The notes under the pieces were generated by a model. It did not search any database. It saw nothing but the letters and a program-made list of their open reading frames with translations, and was not told the DNA's origin. 64,000 nucleotides of DNA from Lumnitzera littorea (lineage: Eukaryota > Streptophyta > Magnoliopsida > Myrtales > Combretaceae), in the NCBI GenBank assembly GCA_024138015.1, contig JAMXBB010000009.1:40673096-40737095 (forward strand). Reading direction: 5' to 3'. Made by a program: the position numbers and the translations under genes. Below are positions 45,309-56,944 of this stretch, one piece after another; the first letter of the stretch is position 1, and each line of letters starts with the position of its first letter.

Positions 45309-47689
45309 TAGGGTTTCCAGTCAATCTAACAGGATTATTGCTGATAGAACTTTCCGAATTGGGTATTTTAGTATTTCTCAACCTCATGTGTAGCAAAATA
45401 ATGAAAATAATCCTATGTATGACGAATTGGAAACTTATTTTGTTAAAGACTTCACTTTTGGTGAGGGTGGTATGGATGCAGAGGCAATTGATACAGAAAT
45501 ATGTTCAATCTTATAAGATGATTTAAGTTACGACCTTATTAAAGATATGATTTCAATAGGACTTAGAATTGAAGTTGAAAGGGAACATGTAAGGGTTGAA
45601 TATGAAGTAGATGATGAAATTGTGGAGATTAAAAACACTATAGATTATGTGGCCACGTCATAATATATGTTGAGTAGTATTTTATCCGTGCCTCAATTTA
45701 CTGATAGCTAGGGGATTGGGATGGCTCCCCAATATAATCAGTCTAGGATGTAAACATCCTATGTTAGATATTCAATTCCATATATGAATATTGGTGGTGA
45801 TGGTAGTTATGTGGAATTTGAAGAGGAGATAGAGACGGAGAGTAGTAATCAGGTTGACACGTGGATTTATTTGTCGGACAACGTTTTAGTATAAAGGATG
45901 AGCTTATTGACACCATTAAAAGATATCACATTAACAACCATTGTGACTACTACATTGATCAATTAAAACTAAACTTATGGGTCGTTTATTGTAGAGAAAA
46001 GGATAGTAGATTCAAGTGGAGGCTAAAGGTATCGTATAAAAGTTTAATTGGGCTATTTGTTATAACAATTCCTGAGGGTCCACATACTTATGTCAACCTT
46101 GATGTGATACAGGACTACAAACAGATAGATAGTAGACTTATGGCCAATTGCTTCATCACTAATTTTAAAGGGAATCTTAATATAAAGATTGTAGACTTGC
46201 AAGCAAACATTTTAAACATGTTTGGTTATAATGTAACTCGAAAGAGAGTTCGAGATGTAAAGAGAAAGGCCATGGAGATAGTATATGGAAATTGGGAGAA
46301 AGCATACAATGAGCTTTCTATTTTGGTAAACGCAATTAAGATATCAAATCCTGGCACTAAGGTGGTGTGGGGATGGAGGGGATCCCCTGAGCCTGGTGTT
46401 TCGATAATGAAGTGGGTCTTCTGGACATTTGGTCTGTACATACACACATTCAGGTATTGTAAACTAATGGTTTGTATTGATAGCATATTTCTGTATGTGA
46501 AGTATAGTTATTTACTATTGATCGCTTGTTCTATGGATAAATATATTTGTATTGTTCCTTTGGCGTTTGCGCTTGTTGATAAAGAGTCTGTAGAGACTTG
46601 GGTTTGGTTTCTCAAAAGATTGAAGCAATTCCTTGTGAATAGTCGAGATGAGACAATTTGCCTAATTATGGACAAGCACTAGGTATCGAGAATGCGCTTG
46701 ACAAAGAAGAAGTTGGCTGAAAGGAACCATTTGTGGTTTGGAGATGGTACATATGGCATGTCGCTAGTAATTTCAACAAGGTACATAAGAACCAATTGTG
46801 TAAGAAGCTTACTACTGTTATTGCCATGCAGGCACAATCTAGGAAATTTAAATACTTAATGGATCAGATAGTGCAAGTTAAGGAGGACACCCTATCATGG
46901 TTTTCACTGTTTGACAAGAGCAAATGGATGTTATCTTATGATGGTTTTTATCGGCTCGGATATATGACATCTAATATCGTTGAGAGCTATAATACTGTTT
47001 TGAAAGGTAATAGAGGATTGCTTCTAACTTTGGTCATGAAGAAAATTTTCTATAATCATATCAATTATTAGAAAAGAAGAGTCGAACAAGTGAGGGAAGG
47101 AATAGACGCAGGGTAAGTGAATACGAAGTATACTGCGAAAAAGCTGAAAACGTGGGCTAAGTGAGCTCCAGTATATTCTATCAAGCAATATAGTCGTGAC
47201 AACGAGATATGGGAGGTGAAGATAAGCTGGAGGCACGAAGCAAATGGAGTGATGAATCGAGGTGGATAAACACATATTGTAAACATGAATAGAATGATGC
47301 GTTCATGTAGGAAATGACAAATCTATAGGATCTTGTGCTTACATGCGATAAAGGCACTTAATTCTATTCGAGTAACTACCGATCGGTACATTGGCATATG
47401 GTATATATAGTCCCATCAGTTGGATGTTTATGCTAGACACTTTATGCTAATAGGTGATGAGTTAAATTGGCCCTGCTTCAATTACTTATTCCTTATACCC
47501 AATGAGAAATTGAAACATGGTTTGGATAAACCAAGGAAGAAGAGATTCCATATGAAGATAGATTTAAGGGAGCTTGCTGATAAGAGTAGGTTTAGCGTAT
47601 GTAGAATGGAAGGACACAATAGGAAAAGGTGTCCTCAACTTAATAGGAACGATATTAACAGATATATAAGTGTTGATTTCTTGCATTAA
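45309..47689 (+). pseudogene. MuDR/MULE transposase pseudogene
   Basis: An N-terminal acidic part (45,400-45,660, DELETYFVKDFTFGEGG) precedes a MuDR DNA-binding-type segment from 45,861 (VGQRFSIKDELIDTIKRYHI). A 273-residue open frame runs to 46,682. The MULE transposase core follows: MVCIDSIFLYVKYSYLLLIA holds the first catalytic Asp, then PLAFALVDKESVETWVWFL, then CLIMDKH with the second Asp and a stop. After a frameshift, 46,733-47,071 has WHVASNFNKVHK and MTSNIVESYNTVLKGNRG. A damaged SWIM-type zinc finger (CRK...CLHAIKALNSIRVTTDRY) lies at 47,305-47,390, and a CCHC knuckle (CRMEGHNRKRCPQ) near 47,605-47,640. Several stops and shifts make it inactive, but decay is mild. Confidence 0.85.
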
Positions 47690-47796
47690 ATTACATATCA
47701 TATAATGTTATGCTTTCATAAGTCAATGACATAACATATTTTTTTATTGTTTTGTAAGTTATATCGATTTAAGATTGAGTGACCCGTCAATATTGC

Positions 47797-49911
47797 ATGG
47801 ACAGGGACGACATCGATCATAGGATGTATGGAATCGTCGGGTATGTTTTCATATTAAATAATCTATTAATCTATATAGTTCAATAATTTTATAGTGTTGT
47901 ATTAAAATTGAATATAATATTACAGGAAGACGAGCACATTATGGTTCATCAAGTGGAGTCTAGCCTGTAGAAGGGGACATCCCAAATACCATTGGACGAT
48001 CACTTTAAGACCTACCTTATCGATGCTAGTTTCTTAGGGGTTGTACGGCTGCCATTCATTTAGATCGATCATCACCTCATTACGGCATTAATTAAGAGGT
48101 GGAGACCTAAGACCTACACTTTCCATATAACATATAGGGAGACGATGATCATGCTACAGGATATAGAGATTTTGTTCGGTCTCTGTGTGGATGGGGCTGT
48201 AGTGATTAGGCCTACGCAGTTATTATGGCCTCAAATAGTTAAAGGATTGTTAAGAGACTATCTCATCAACAGTATTAGCAGAGGGGGGCTCGTTAGTTTG
48301 CATTAGTTACTAGATAGATCTAGCGTTATTCTTGCAGGTGTAAATGAGGAGACCATTCATTGGCACACCCGTACATATATTCTGCAGTTGTTTAGTGGAT
48401 TTTTCTTTGCGGATAAATTTTTGTCCCGTGTTCATATGATGTTCTTACTCTTCTTAGAGTATTTCCCATATGCAGCGATGTTCAGTTAGGGATTAACTTG
48501 TTTGGCTTGGTTGTATCACCGGCTATGTGGGGTACCACGATCAGGAGTGTAGGAAATTGGAGGTACTGCTATATTACTGCAGATATGGGCATGGGATCAT
48601 TTTCTCCACATTGCACTACAGACCAGGTCCGGCTTCACCATATTGGGGGGCTTATCATTAGTTGTTAGATGGGCCATATCACCAGACACTATACATTATG
48701 CTATGCATGTTGTAGATACATACTAGACAGCATTTGATTTGTAGACGAGTAGATAGGTATGTACTTCTTTAATTTTGTTTTTGTTATTGATCTTTATTGA
48801 AAAATTAAGCATTATTAATACACTTTCTTTACAAATGCATTGTAGGTTGTGTTGGAGCTGTACTCGGATGATCTTATTGATCTCCTATTGCCATTTTACA
48901 GTGTTGGTCGAGCTGTCTAGGTGGCCAGGGTTCTATTGATTTGTTTCCATATTGTGGAGTTCTATTTCCCCGACCATGTTCTACAATAGTTTGGAGGATT
49001 CCAGACGATATCGGTCGACGTTTTTACGAATGATGAGCTATAGTATATCGACTTTAGAGGTGGGACAGATATAGATTGGTTAATTGCCTATCAGGGATAT
49101 ATATCGACTTGGGTAGACCGCTATGTATGGATTGTTGATATTTAAGGACCAAAGGGTATCGAATCAGCTTACCATGATTGGTATAAAGATCATATACGTT
49201 GATATAATACTCATCAAGGGATTGTGATGAGATACTTGGTAAGGTTTTCTTCTATTTATATTATTTTATTTTTTCCTGAAGTAATCCATATGAATATAAC
49301 TTGAACTATTTTATTAACTATAGGCGGATAGTTTACATTGGGCGAGGTTAGTAGATGATGTCCATGCTGCTCATCATATCATCGATGGTGAGCTTCACTG
49401 TATCAAGGAGCACGGCAGTTTGATATTATTTTTCGACCAGCCAACTAACCCCATTCTTCTACTTGCTCCTCCACTGTATGCAAGAACTAAAGTTTGCACG
49501 AGAGACCGTTGATCAGCATAAACATGTGATCGAGGACATGATACTGATTCTATGCCATCGGGATCTCACCATTTCATCAACTTGGGCGAAATTAGTAACG
49601 GTGCACCATCTACTTATACCTCCAATTTGAGCTATGCCTCATTCAAGACTCTTGATGCTCGCGTGTAGATGTATCTGCAACTAACACCGCTAGCTCCTTG
49701 TAAAGGTCATATAAGATGGCCTTAAATAGTATACATATAGGAAGCTAACACCCATCTACCTCCATTATCGCTTACTCAAGTTTCTCATGTAGATTTCGCT
49801 GATATTCTTTTGCAGCCATTTGAGCCTTAGTTATCAAAGGGTCCATCTACTTGCAAACCATCATTATTAGCTTATTTTGGAAAACAATTAACTAGATTTA
49901 GGAAGAAGTAG
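47797..49911 (+). pseudogene. Plant mobile domain (PMD) gene remnant, MULE-associated
   Basis: It begins MDRDDIDHRMYG and can be read through three introns with canonical borders: 47,841-47,935, 48,757-48,845 and 49,239-49,323, each GT...AG. Conserved PMD sequence includes HHLITALIKRWRPKTYTFHI and EILFGLCVDGAVVIRPTQ in exon 2, HIRWYNTHQGIVMRYL before intron 3, and ADSLHWARLVDDVHAA after it. Annotated relatives are the MAIN/MAIL and 'protein phosphatase 7 long form homolog' proteins. Several stops (for example after HQVESSL) show it is broken. It starts 108 bp after the transposase stop, same strand. PMD genes are known passengers of MULE and gypsy elements. Confidence 0.75.
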
Positions 49912-50386
49912 TTGTAAATAACTATATTTATATTACCTAGTTTGATTGTTATGTATTATCGACATTTATTACTCACTGTATATATAGTTTTTATGAATTA
50001 TTTTTCATATTATATTGCTATTTTCTTAATATTGATTGTGTATATATATATACTTTATACTATTGCTGTTTTTCGGTAAATTATTTAAGTCGACCCGTTA
50101 CATTAATACTTTTAGTAAGAAGTACACTTAACGAGAGGCAATGTGAAGCGTAAATTTAACTTAAGAGTGGAATTTGTAATTAACTTGTAATTATCAAAGT
50201 ATTTAGCCATGAATAGTCTTAAGTGTCAACTAGATGTGCGTAGTTGTGACATTGAAGACATTCGTTATTGGATATTAAAGGCATATGAAAGGGATGCGCA
50301 TTTATATAATAGCTTGACTATTAAAATAAAAAAATAAATAAATTAACATCGAAAGCGTATCGTGTGTGAAAGAAAAATAAAATAAA

Positions 50387-50503
50387 CTGAAGGCGCTCAT
50401 ATAGGGAACGCCTTCCTTGGATACTGAAGGCGTAGATATGGAGCGCGTCTTCTTCGCGCCTTCCTTAGACCTTGGAAGGTGTACTCTCTAAGCGTGCCTT
50501 CAG
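50387..50503. repeat. GC-rich array of inverted GAAGGCG / CGCCTTC boxes
   Basis: In a very AT-rich setting, 117 bp starts ctgaaggcg and ends gtgccttcag, with the inner boxes aacgccttcc, ctgaaggcgt, gcgccttcc and ggaaggtg alternating in orientation. The arrangement would fold into hairpins. It lies about 110 bp from the right junction of the MULE block. Confidence 0.7.
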
Positions 50504-50615
50504 TTATAAAAAACAATGAATAGTGGAGAGATGCGCGAGTTTCGTAAAATTTTTTGAGAATATATTATTTTGATATATTTTTTTCGAAATTTGTACTATG
50601 GAAGTAAAAAACTTG

Positions 50616-51025
50616 GTTTGGACGAGTTGAGCACCTCAATTGAGTATTTTGAGTTATGAATCTGTGGGTGGGTTCTTGACTCACTCAGGATGAGTTCTGT
50701 TGTTGAGGTGATTCAGTTTGAAAGATGTCTAATACTCTTGACCTTTCTTGTGGACCAAGGTATTAATGCTAAGGTTTTAGAGGAAAAACAAATGGGGCAT
50801 CTCATTCCAAGGGAGGAATACAATGGATCCTTTATGAGGACTGGAGTAGTTGTAACTATAAAGTTTATCATGGTAGAGGATGGAGGAAAGATTTATAGGG
50901 ACAATGTGAAGGAGATGAAGAAAGTATTTGGTGATAGGTATTTGTAAGCACGTTATGTGGATAATTTATTAAGTTACTTATATACCTATAAGAAGAAGAA
51001 CAAAAGTTTTGAAGACAAATGGTGA
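50616..51025 (+). pseudogene. UGT91-like pseudogene, C-terminal piece (copy B)
   Basis: Homology with the intact gene resumes at the PSPG box: WTS*APQLSILSYESVGG. The first Trp codon of the box is TGA, and a 1-bp deletion (ggatgGagt to ggatgagt) breaks the HSGWSS segment. The rest (FERCLILLTFLVDQG, KVLEEKQMGHLIPREE) continues in another frame. The original TAG stop has become TGG. The ERC sequence in the box is shared with copy A, so that variant predates the duplication. Confidence 0.9.
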
Positions 51026-51779
51026 ACTTTCTTCAGTACAGTTGATTCTTAAGGGATTTGATTGATTGTTTCTGAAACATGACTCACATGAAAATAAGCT
51101 TAGCTCCCTGGCAAGCAATACTATAGTTTTGATTGTTCTTCCGAGAGTTGGAAGTTTTTTTTTGTTATGTTGTATTTTGAACACCACATTCGATAAAATT
51201 GAAGTGATATAGTGTGCTCCTTATGCATAGATGCATATTCGATCTGCAGTTTAGACTTCCATATATGATTTTCTTCTTGCTGTTTGATATTAACCATGTC
51301 GAAAAAATTCAAGTCATTGAATAGGTAGTGTACATTATCGAGGATCATGAAATCAATATGTCACAAATGACCATGTTAGGATAACATACAACTAAATTAG
51401 TTACAAAAGTAGCAAATCTTACAACATGGGTAGATTTATTTCTGCAAAAAAATGAAATTAAAGATTTGTTATAACTGCATCAGCCTAAGAAGATGAAACA
51501 TCCAACTTTAGAAAGAAACATTCTTTCTTGGACATCTATAGTAATTCTTTAGAAAAAACATTCAATCTTTTTTTCTTGTCTTCATGCTAAAATAGAAAAA
51601 AAAGTAGTTTTGTTAATTTCTTTAGTGATTGGTGAATTGTCATAATGAAGTTCGAAAGACAGTTTGATAAAAAATAGGCATATCATCTTTTCTTCTCTTA
51701 ACCTAATTGGCTAAGTTTGCTTTGTTTTGCTATTTCTTTTATCTCTTAACCTAGAGGCTTTTAGTTTACATACATGGAT
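51026..51779. repeat. Segmental duplication copy B, UGT 3' flank
   Basis: Collinear with 27,077-27,843, ending at catacatggatt where the hAT-containing block begins. The flank resumes at 56,945. Confidence 0.85.
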
Positions 51780-52631
51780 TGAAATCGGCTTGGTGATTCG
51801 TCAACCTGGTCTAAAACCTTAGGGGTCGAGTCCAAACCGACATTGGATCCACCAAGCCAAGCAAGTCAATACGGTTTTCAGATACCGACTTGCATGAATC
51901 GACGAGTGGGTAACCTAGGTAATAAACTGGTGGTTCAACCTTGGTCATTAGAGAAAAAAAAAAAAAAAAAGAGATGAAAAGCTTGTTTGATGTGATATTG
52001 AAGTAGATAATATTTGTCTACTTTGTTGAAAAATGAGTGAGGATGGTAGATATTTTTAATTGAAGACATTTAATGCAGTAAACGAATTGAATTTTTTCAA
52101 ATACTTAGCATAACTTTTCAGTGTATCTTTCAAATTGCTTTGTTAGTTCGGCAAGGGAGAGAAGATTGTTTTGAAAATATGCAAACTTTCAATCGTTCTA
52201 ATAATAATAGAATAGATGTTTTGAAAAGTTCATTTCAAAATTTTAAACTCTAACGTATGGACTATAAATTGATAGCAACACTCATTTGTTTCTCACAAAA
52301 AAATCATACTACACACTACATGCATCTCATTCGCTTTGCACCCATTTCTTAAGTAACAATATTTTTTTGCAATAGTTGAAGTTTTTTCTACTGAAGTTTA
52401 TTTCTGTTCACTATACTTATTTACAGAAACACATTTACTTAGGACAATACACTTTATTTCCATTTACAACAATATTTTTTACTAAATGTTACTATAAATA
52501 TTTTTCTTACAAACCATAATTTCCACTACATACAATATAAAAAATTTTAACCTATACACGTGTAATACTTTGTGTGCTACTTTCCCACTTGTTTTTCAGT
52601 TACAGTTCTACGTGAAATACTAGAAATATGA

Positions 52632-54880
52632 ATGGATTGTTTTTTGTGTAGATCTTATTCTAGTAAGAAAGAATCTAGTGGAAAAGAAAAAAAATCTCAG
52701 AATGAGCAACCCCTTAATGTTGACGACAATGGTGTCTACCACAACTTTACTAGCGAACAGTTTGAGGATTTGTTGGAGTCTCCTACGATTCCTCCTGGTT
52801 TTGAGTATGAAACTTCGTACCAGTAGGAAGAACCTAAGGAGAGTGAGGACAGTGCGATTGCAAGTGAAGATGATGTTGAGGAGTTGCCACAAGGCAATCT
52901 AGGTAAGCCACAAGACTTAGGAAATTCGACATATTTTTGAAACATTTCAATAAAATTGTAGATTAATGTGGGAATTTACACGTGCAATGCAACTATTGCA
53001 CTGCAAACTACACGTAGAAAAAGGGTAATGGGTATGGTACAGTAATAAGGCATTTATAAAGGAAGCATTTAGGAAAGTATAGTATTGATAAGTCATAATA
53101 GCAAATTGCATGTGGTGGCAGTTCTCAATCCTCAACATTGTTCAAGTATGTTGTGGAGAAGCAAAAAATGGCATTGGCACAACACATTACCAATGTAAAT
53201 CTCTTTCTTAACTTAGGTAAGTGCAAGTTTCGTCTTTGGTACGATTAATAGGCATTAAATCCAAACGTACATTCATTCGATATCAAAACAATGCACCAGG
53301 CCAACCAATGGTTATTTCACAAATGTAAGGGAGAGTTGGTTGCAATGTTCAGCTCTTTAGATATATAAGTATCAATATGTGCGGATATATGGATTGATAG
53401 GTGGCAAGAAAATTCATACATAGGAGTAACTTGTTACTAGATAGATAATAAATGGCAACTAAATAAAAGGTTGTTGGCCCTTATGCTCTTCAATGAACAA
53501 CACATAGTATAGGCAATATATAGGATAATATCTATAATTCTAAAGGAGTATCATTTGGCATGTAAAATATTTTCAATCGGTTTTGATAATGCTAATGCAA
53601 ACACTGCATCTATAAATGAAATCTAAAATCTTTACCAAATTGATCTAGAAGAAACATTTTCCCACATAAGATGCGCATGTGATATTTTAAATTTGTATGT
53701 TAAAAAAGGTATGGAAGCTCTAGAATATAAAGTGACTTTATAAGGTATGCCATTAAAACTATTACAAAAAAACCCTTTTTCCATAGAATGTGGAGGGACT
53801 TTTGCATAGAAAATTGTAAAAGGTATAAAAAATTTAAAAAAGATGTAAAACACCGTTGGAATTCAACAGATGATCTGTCACAAAGTACAATTACATATAA
53901 AGAATGTGTAGGTTTTGCATGCATCATATTCAAAAAGCTGAAATTCATACAAGAGATTGGGATATTTGTGATAAGTTACTATAAGTACTTAAAGTTTCTC
54001 ACAATGCTACTAATACTTTTTCCTAAGTATACAGGCCCAGTGTACATTATTTCATAATGGAGGCTGTCAAACATTGTTGTGACTACTTGATGCATGTCAT
54101 TACTTAATACTGTAAATGTATGTCGTTGAGATGGTGGAGAAGTAGTTATAGTATTATAGGGAAAATTCCCTCCATCTACCTTATTACTACTATTTTAGAC
54201 CATCGATATAGAATAGAAGTTCTTTAATACTATTTGAATATATACCATTAGATTGTTAATAACCTTTCCAATACACAAGATATATATGATATAATTGCAG
54301 TAAATGAGCTTTGTTAAGCGATAGATGAAATGAACACATTGTTCTAGCATTTCTCCTATACATACGATGGGCAAGCTACGATTACACCATCTATTCCCCC
54401 AACAATAAGCAACTACTCCTTTTTGGGGGAGAAACTGTTAGCACAACAGTTAAAGCATCATAGGTTTGGAGGACAATAGTCAAAGTTACAGTATTATCTG
54501 AATATCGACTTTAAGTTTACCGACAATATCGGTATCTGTAACTTCGATATTCTTGAGTGGTAGAAATTACGTAAAAAAACATATTCGATCCTATCTTGCA
54601 TAGCCTGACATGTTCTCGCCGCCCCAACCTCAACGGTGGTAGTAGAGTAGGCATTTAGTATCACTGGACATATAATCAATGACTGTTGTGCCTCATTGAG
54701 CCTTGTTAATGTAGAAGTTACAATCTACAATGAAGATTGGTGGAAAGCGGCCAAAAGAGAATAAGAACAAATTAGGACTTCTACTGAGGAAGATAGATAC
54801 TTTGGTGACTTCAACTCTTCCAGAGGAAGTCGTGGGTCTACTCCAGAATGAAGCGGCCTACAAAGTGATAGTGATAAGTA
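52632..54880 (+). pseudogene. hAT-superfamily transposase pseudogene (BED zinc finger type)
   Basis: The N-terminal acidic frame starts at 52,632 (NDGVYHN-like region, IPPGFEYETSYQ). A BED zinc finger reads C-N-Y-C ... H-L-x(3)-H at about 52,980-53,070. The catalytic region follows with CADIWIDRWQENSYIGVTCY (about 53,378), FSIGFDNANANTASINEI (53,575) and SHIRCACDILNLYVKKGMEA (53,660). The C-terminal dimerisation segment at 54,505-54,750 has ILEW*KLR, SILSCIA, LAAPTSTVVVE and SLSLVNVEVTIYNEDWWKAA. This is the domain order of RICESLEEPER-type plant hAT proteins. Many stops and shifts make it inactive. The same domain type also occurs in domesticated host genes, but the decay argues for a plain transposon. 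Confidence 0.85.
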
Positions 54881-55048
54881 CTTGCAATTTTTCTTTTTCC
54901 TATTTTATGTATTTAACACTTAAAGTAGATTAATATTTTTTTTTGGAAAACCATAATTGACATTTTTTTCAAATTTAAGAGTTATCGATATAGGTTATAT
55001 TTTAGAAATTGAAAGTGCTAGAATAAAAACTTGTTTGTATTGTAGGAC

Positions 55049-55079
55049 ATTTTACAAAAAAAAAAAAAAAAAAAAAAAT
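55049..55079. repeat. Poly(A) run
   Basis: An uninterrupted A tract of about 26 bases after tttac. Not attached to any recognisable retroposed gene or LINE end. Confidence 0.6.
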
Positions 55080-55448
55080 TGAAATGGCTAATTTCATAAA
55101 TATGATGGGTTTTCTTGAATGTAAAAACTAACTAACAAATTAAATTTTTTTTAAAAAATAAAAATTATATTAGAACTACGATGGTTTGATTCTGTGTAAC
55201 AAATACGTAAGCAACTACTAATGCAGCATGACAAAAAAAATTTAATTTTGTACGTTGTTTGAAATATAATAGGCACGTCCTTGTTACATCTCTTGTACAA
55301 CACAATTTGTTAATGTATAAAACAATATTAATATGTGACGTAATATTCTACAAATGCTAATTATCAAATGAAAGGTTTTTTTTACCATATTTTAAATTTA
55401 GATGGGTTAATATGAAAATTTGTTATATAGGGATCCCTTAGAAAGAAA

Positions 55449-56697
55449 TGATAATATTAGGCAAGTGCACCTATTAATTTTAATATAGTGGATGTGAGTC
55501 CAAGTCGATCTCTCAGATACTTCGAATACTAATATTAACCTTAGCTCTATTATCTAACCAGAAAATTGTGATGAGTTGAATGAATTAAAAAAATACTAAA
55601 ATTAACAAACTAACCTAATTATGAGACTTGATTAAGAAATTTAGAAAGTGATAAAACTAAGAACGACTTCAAGAAGGTAATAGCGTTTTTAAGAATTATT
55701 TCCCCTAGTGTTTAACATGTGGCCATTTAAAATGTATCCAATTAAATTTTTATTATTCTTGACTGGAAGGATTCACAATTAAAGTTAATACATTTCTCAA
55801 GCATATTAACCCTAATCTTAAATTATTTACCGGAATCTTTTCACTTAGTAATATAATTCAGAATTGCATTAATGTATAATGAATTCCCACACAAACGAAC
55901 AACAACTTTCCGGAAGAAACATGTATTTTATCTTTAAGTACACATGTAATTTTCTCCAATTATATAAAGATCTAATTAAACATGTAATTTCTCAATCATC
56001 ATGCATAATATCATAGATTGATACTCTAGAAATATCAATTAACAATTAAATAACATAATTGAATCAAGAAAAGATAGAAACTTTATTGAAAATTATCAAT
56101 CTATCTAATAGTCACATGAAACCCTAGGTTCCATAATCCTAAATACAAGAATCTTAAGCTATCATAATGAAACTAAAAACGAATTCCAACAAAACCAATA
56201 AATAAAACATGAAAAACCCCTTTTGTTGATGATAAATCTCTTCAATCTTGAAGTTGGGTGTTGCTTTCGCCTTTTTCTCCTCCTTCTCTTCAAGTCTATT
56301 CTCTTTTGAAATATCCCCTGTTGTGTGCGAAACCCTAGTATGCCCCTTTATAATGTATTGTAAGGTTTCCATTTTCGTCACCAGACACAGCTTGGGATAC
56401 AGTCGTATCCCCAGGTCGTGTAGCTTTCTGACCTTGGCATATTTTCCTAGATGGACACAGCCTGGGGACACAGTTATGTCCCAGACTGTATAATTTCAAA
56501 ACTTCATAACTCATTCATTTGAACTCTAAATTGAGTAAAACTTAATTCATTTTCTTTGTTTTTAATCCAAGAACGCGTTCAAACCTTAAAATCAAAATTT
56601 TACTCAATTAAGTATCAATTTCTTTAAAGAAAACCAAAGATATAAAGAAAATATTATAAAATCACCATGTGAAATATATTTAAAATCAAAGTTATCA
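55449..56697 (-). repeat. Possible solo LTR, about 1.25 kb
   Basis: It begins TGATAA and ends TTATCA. Near its left end, ggcaagtgcacc ... gtgagtccaagtcg is a phrase common at one end of certain plant LTRs. A repeated phrase (cagcttgggatacagtcgtatcccc / cagcctggggacacagttatgtccc) lies at 56,388-56,482. No internal coding region was found. Flanking 5-mers agaaa and aatga do not match, so this is tentative, and strand is a guess. Confidence 0.45.
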
Positions 56698-56944
56698 AAT
56701 GACAACTCCTGATAGAGGTGGGGAGAAAAAGAGAACAAAAAAATGGAAAAAAAAGGGGTTCATAGCCCAAGGAAAGAAAAAGAAGAAAAGAAAATATGAA
56801 AAAGAAAAAACAGTTCATGAGCTGAACTAGTGGTCCTTCATGAACCAGCTCGAAACCAACCTTGGTCGGGTCGATTTCAATTCAAGGGCCCCTAGGCCCA
56901 TGACCTGATGGGTTCAGGCTAGGTTGGACCTAACCCTAAGTCTA

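Larger units (their letters stand above)
43551..50615 (+). mobile_element. 7-kb Mutator-like (MULE) block carrying transposase and plant mobile domain remnants
   Basis: This block separates the two UGT pseudogene pieces and replaces about 575 bp of the gene (equivalent to 26,091-26,666). It contains, in order, an AT-rich stretch with (TA)n, a 143-bp repeat array, a MuDR-type transposase pseudogene, a plant mobile domain pseudogene and a GC-rich palindromic array. I could not find terminal inverted repeats or a 9-bp target-site duplication at the borders, so the exact element ends are unknown. An accompanying deletion or a later rearrangement is likely. Confidence 0.65.
51780..56944 (+). mobile_element. 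5.2-kb composite insertion with an hAT element in the copy B flank
   Basis: It interrupts copy B between catggat and ggccaagtgtg (27,845-27,860 in copy A is continuous). It contains an hAT transposase pseudogene and a nested LTR-like unit. The right end read on the minus strand (TAGACTTAGGGTTAGGTCC) resembles sequence near the left end (51,812, taaaaccttaggggtcgagtcc), a probable terminal or subterminal inverted repeat. A convincing 8-bp target-site duplication was not found. Confidence 0.65.

Noticed and set aside
46226..47286. Several minus-strand open frames across the MULE
   Set aside because: Shadows of the transposase reading frame on the plus strand.
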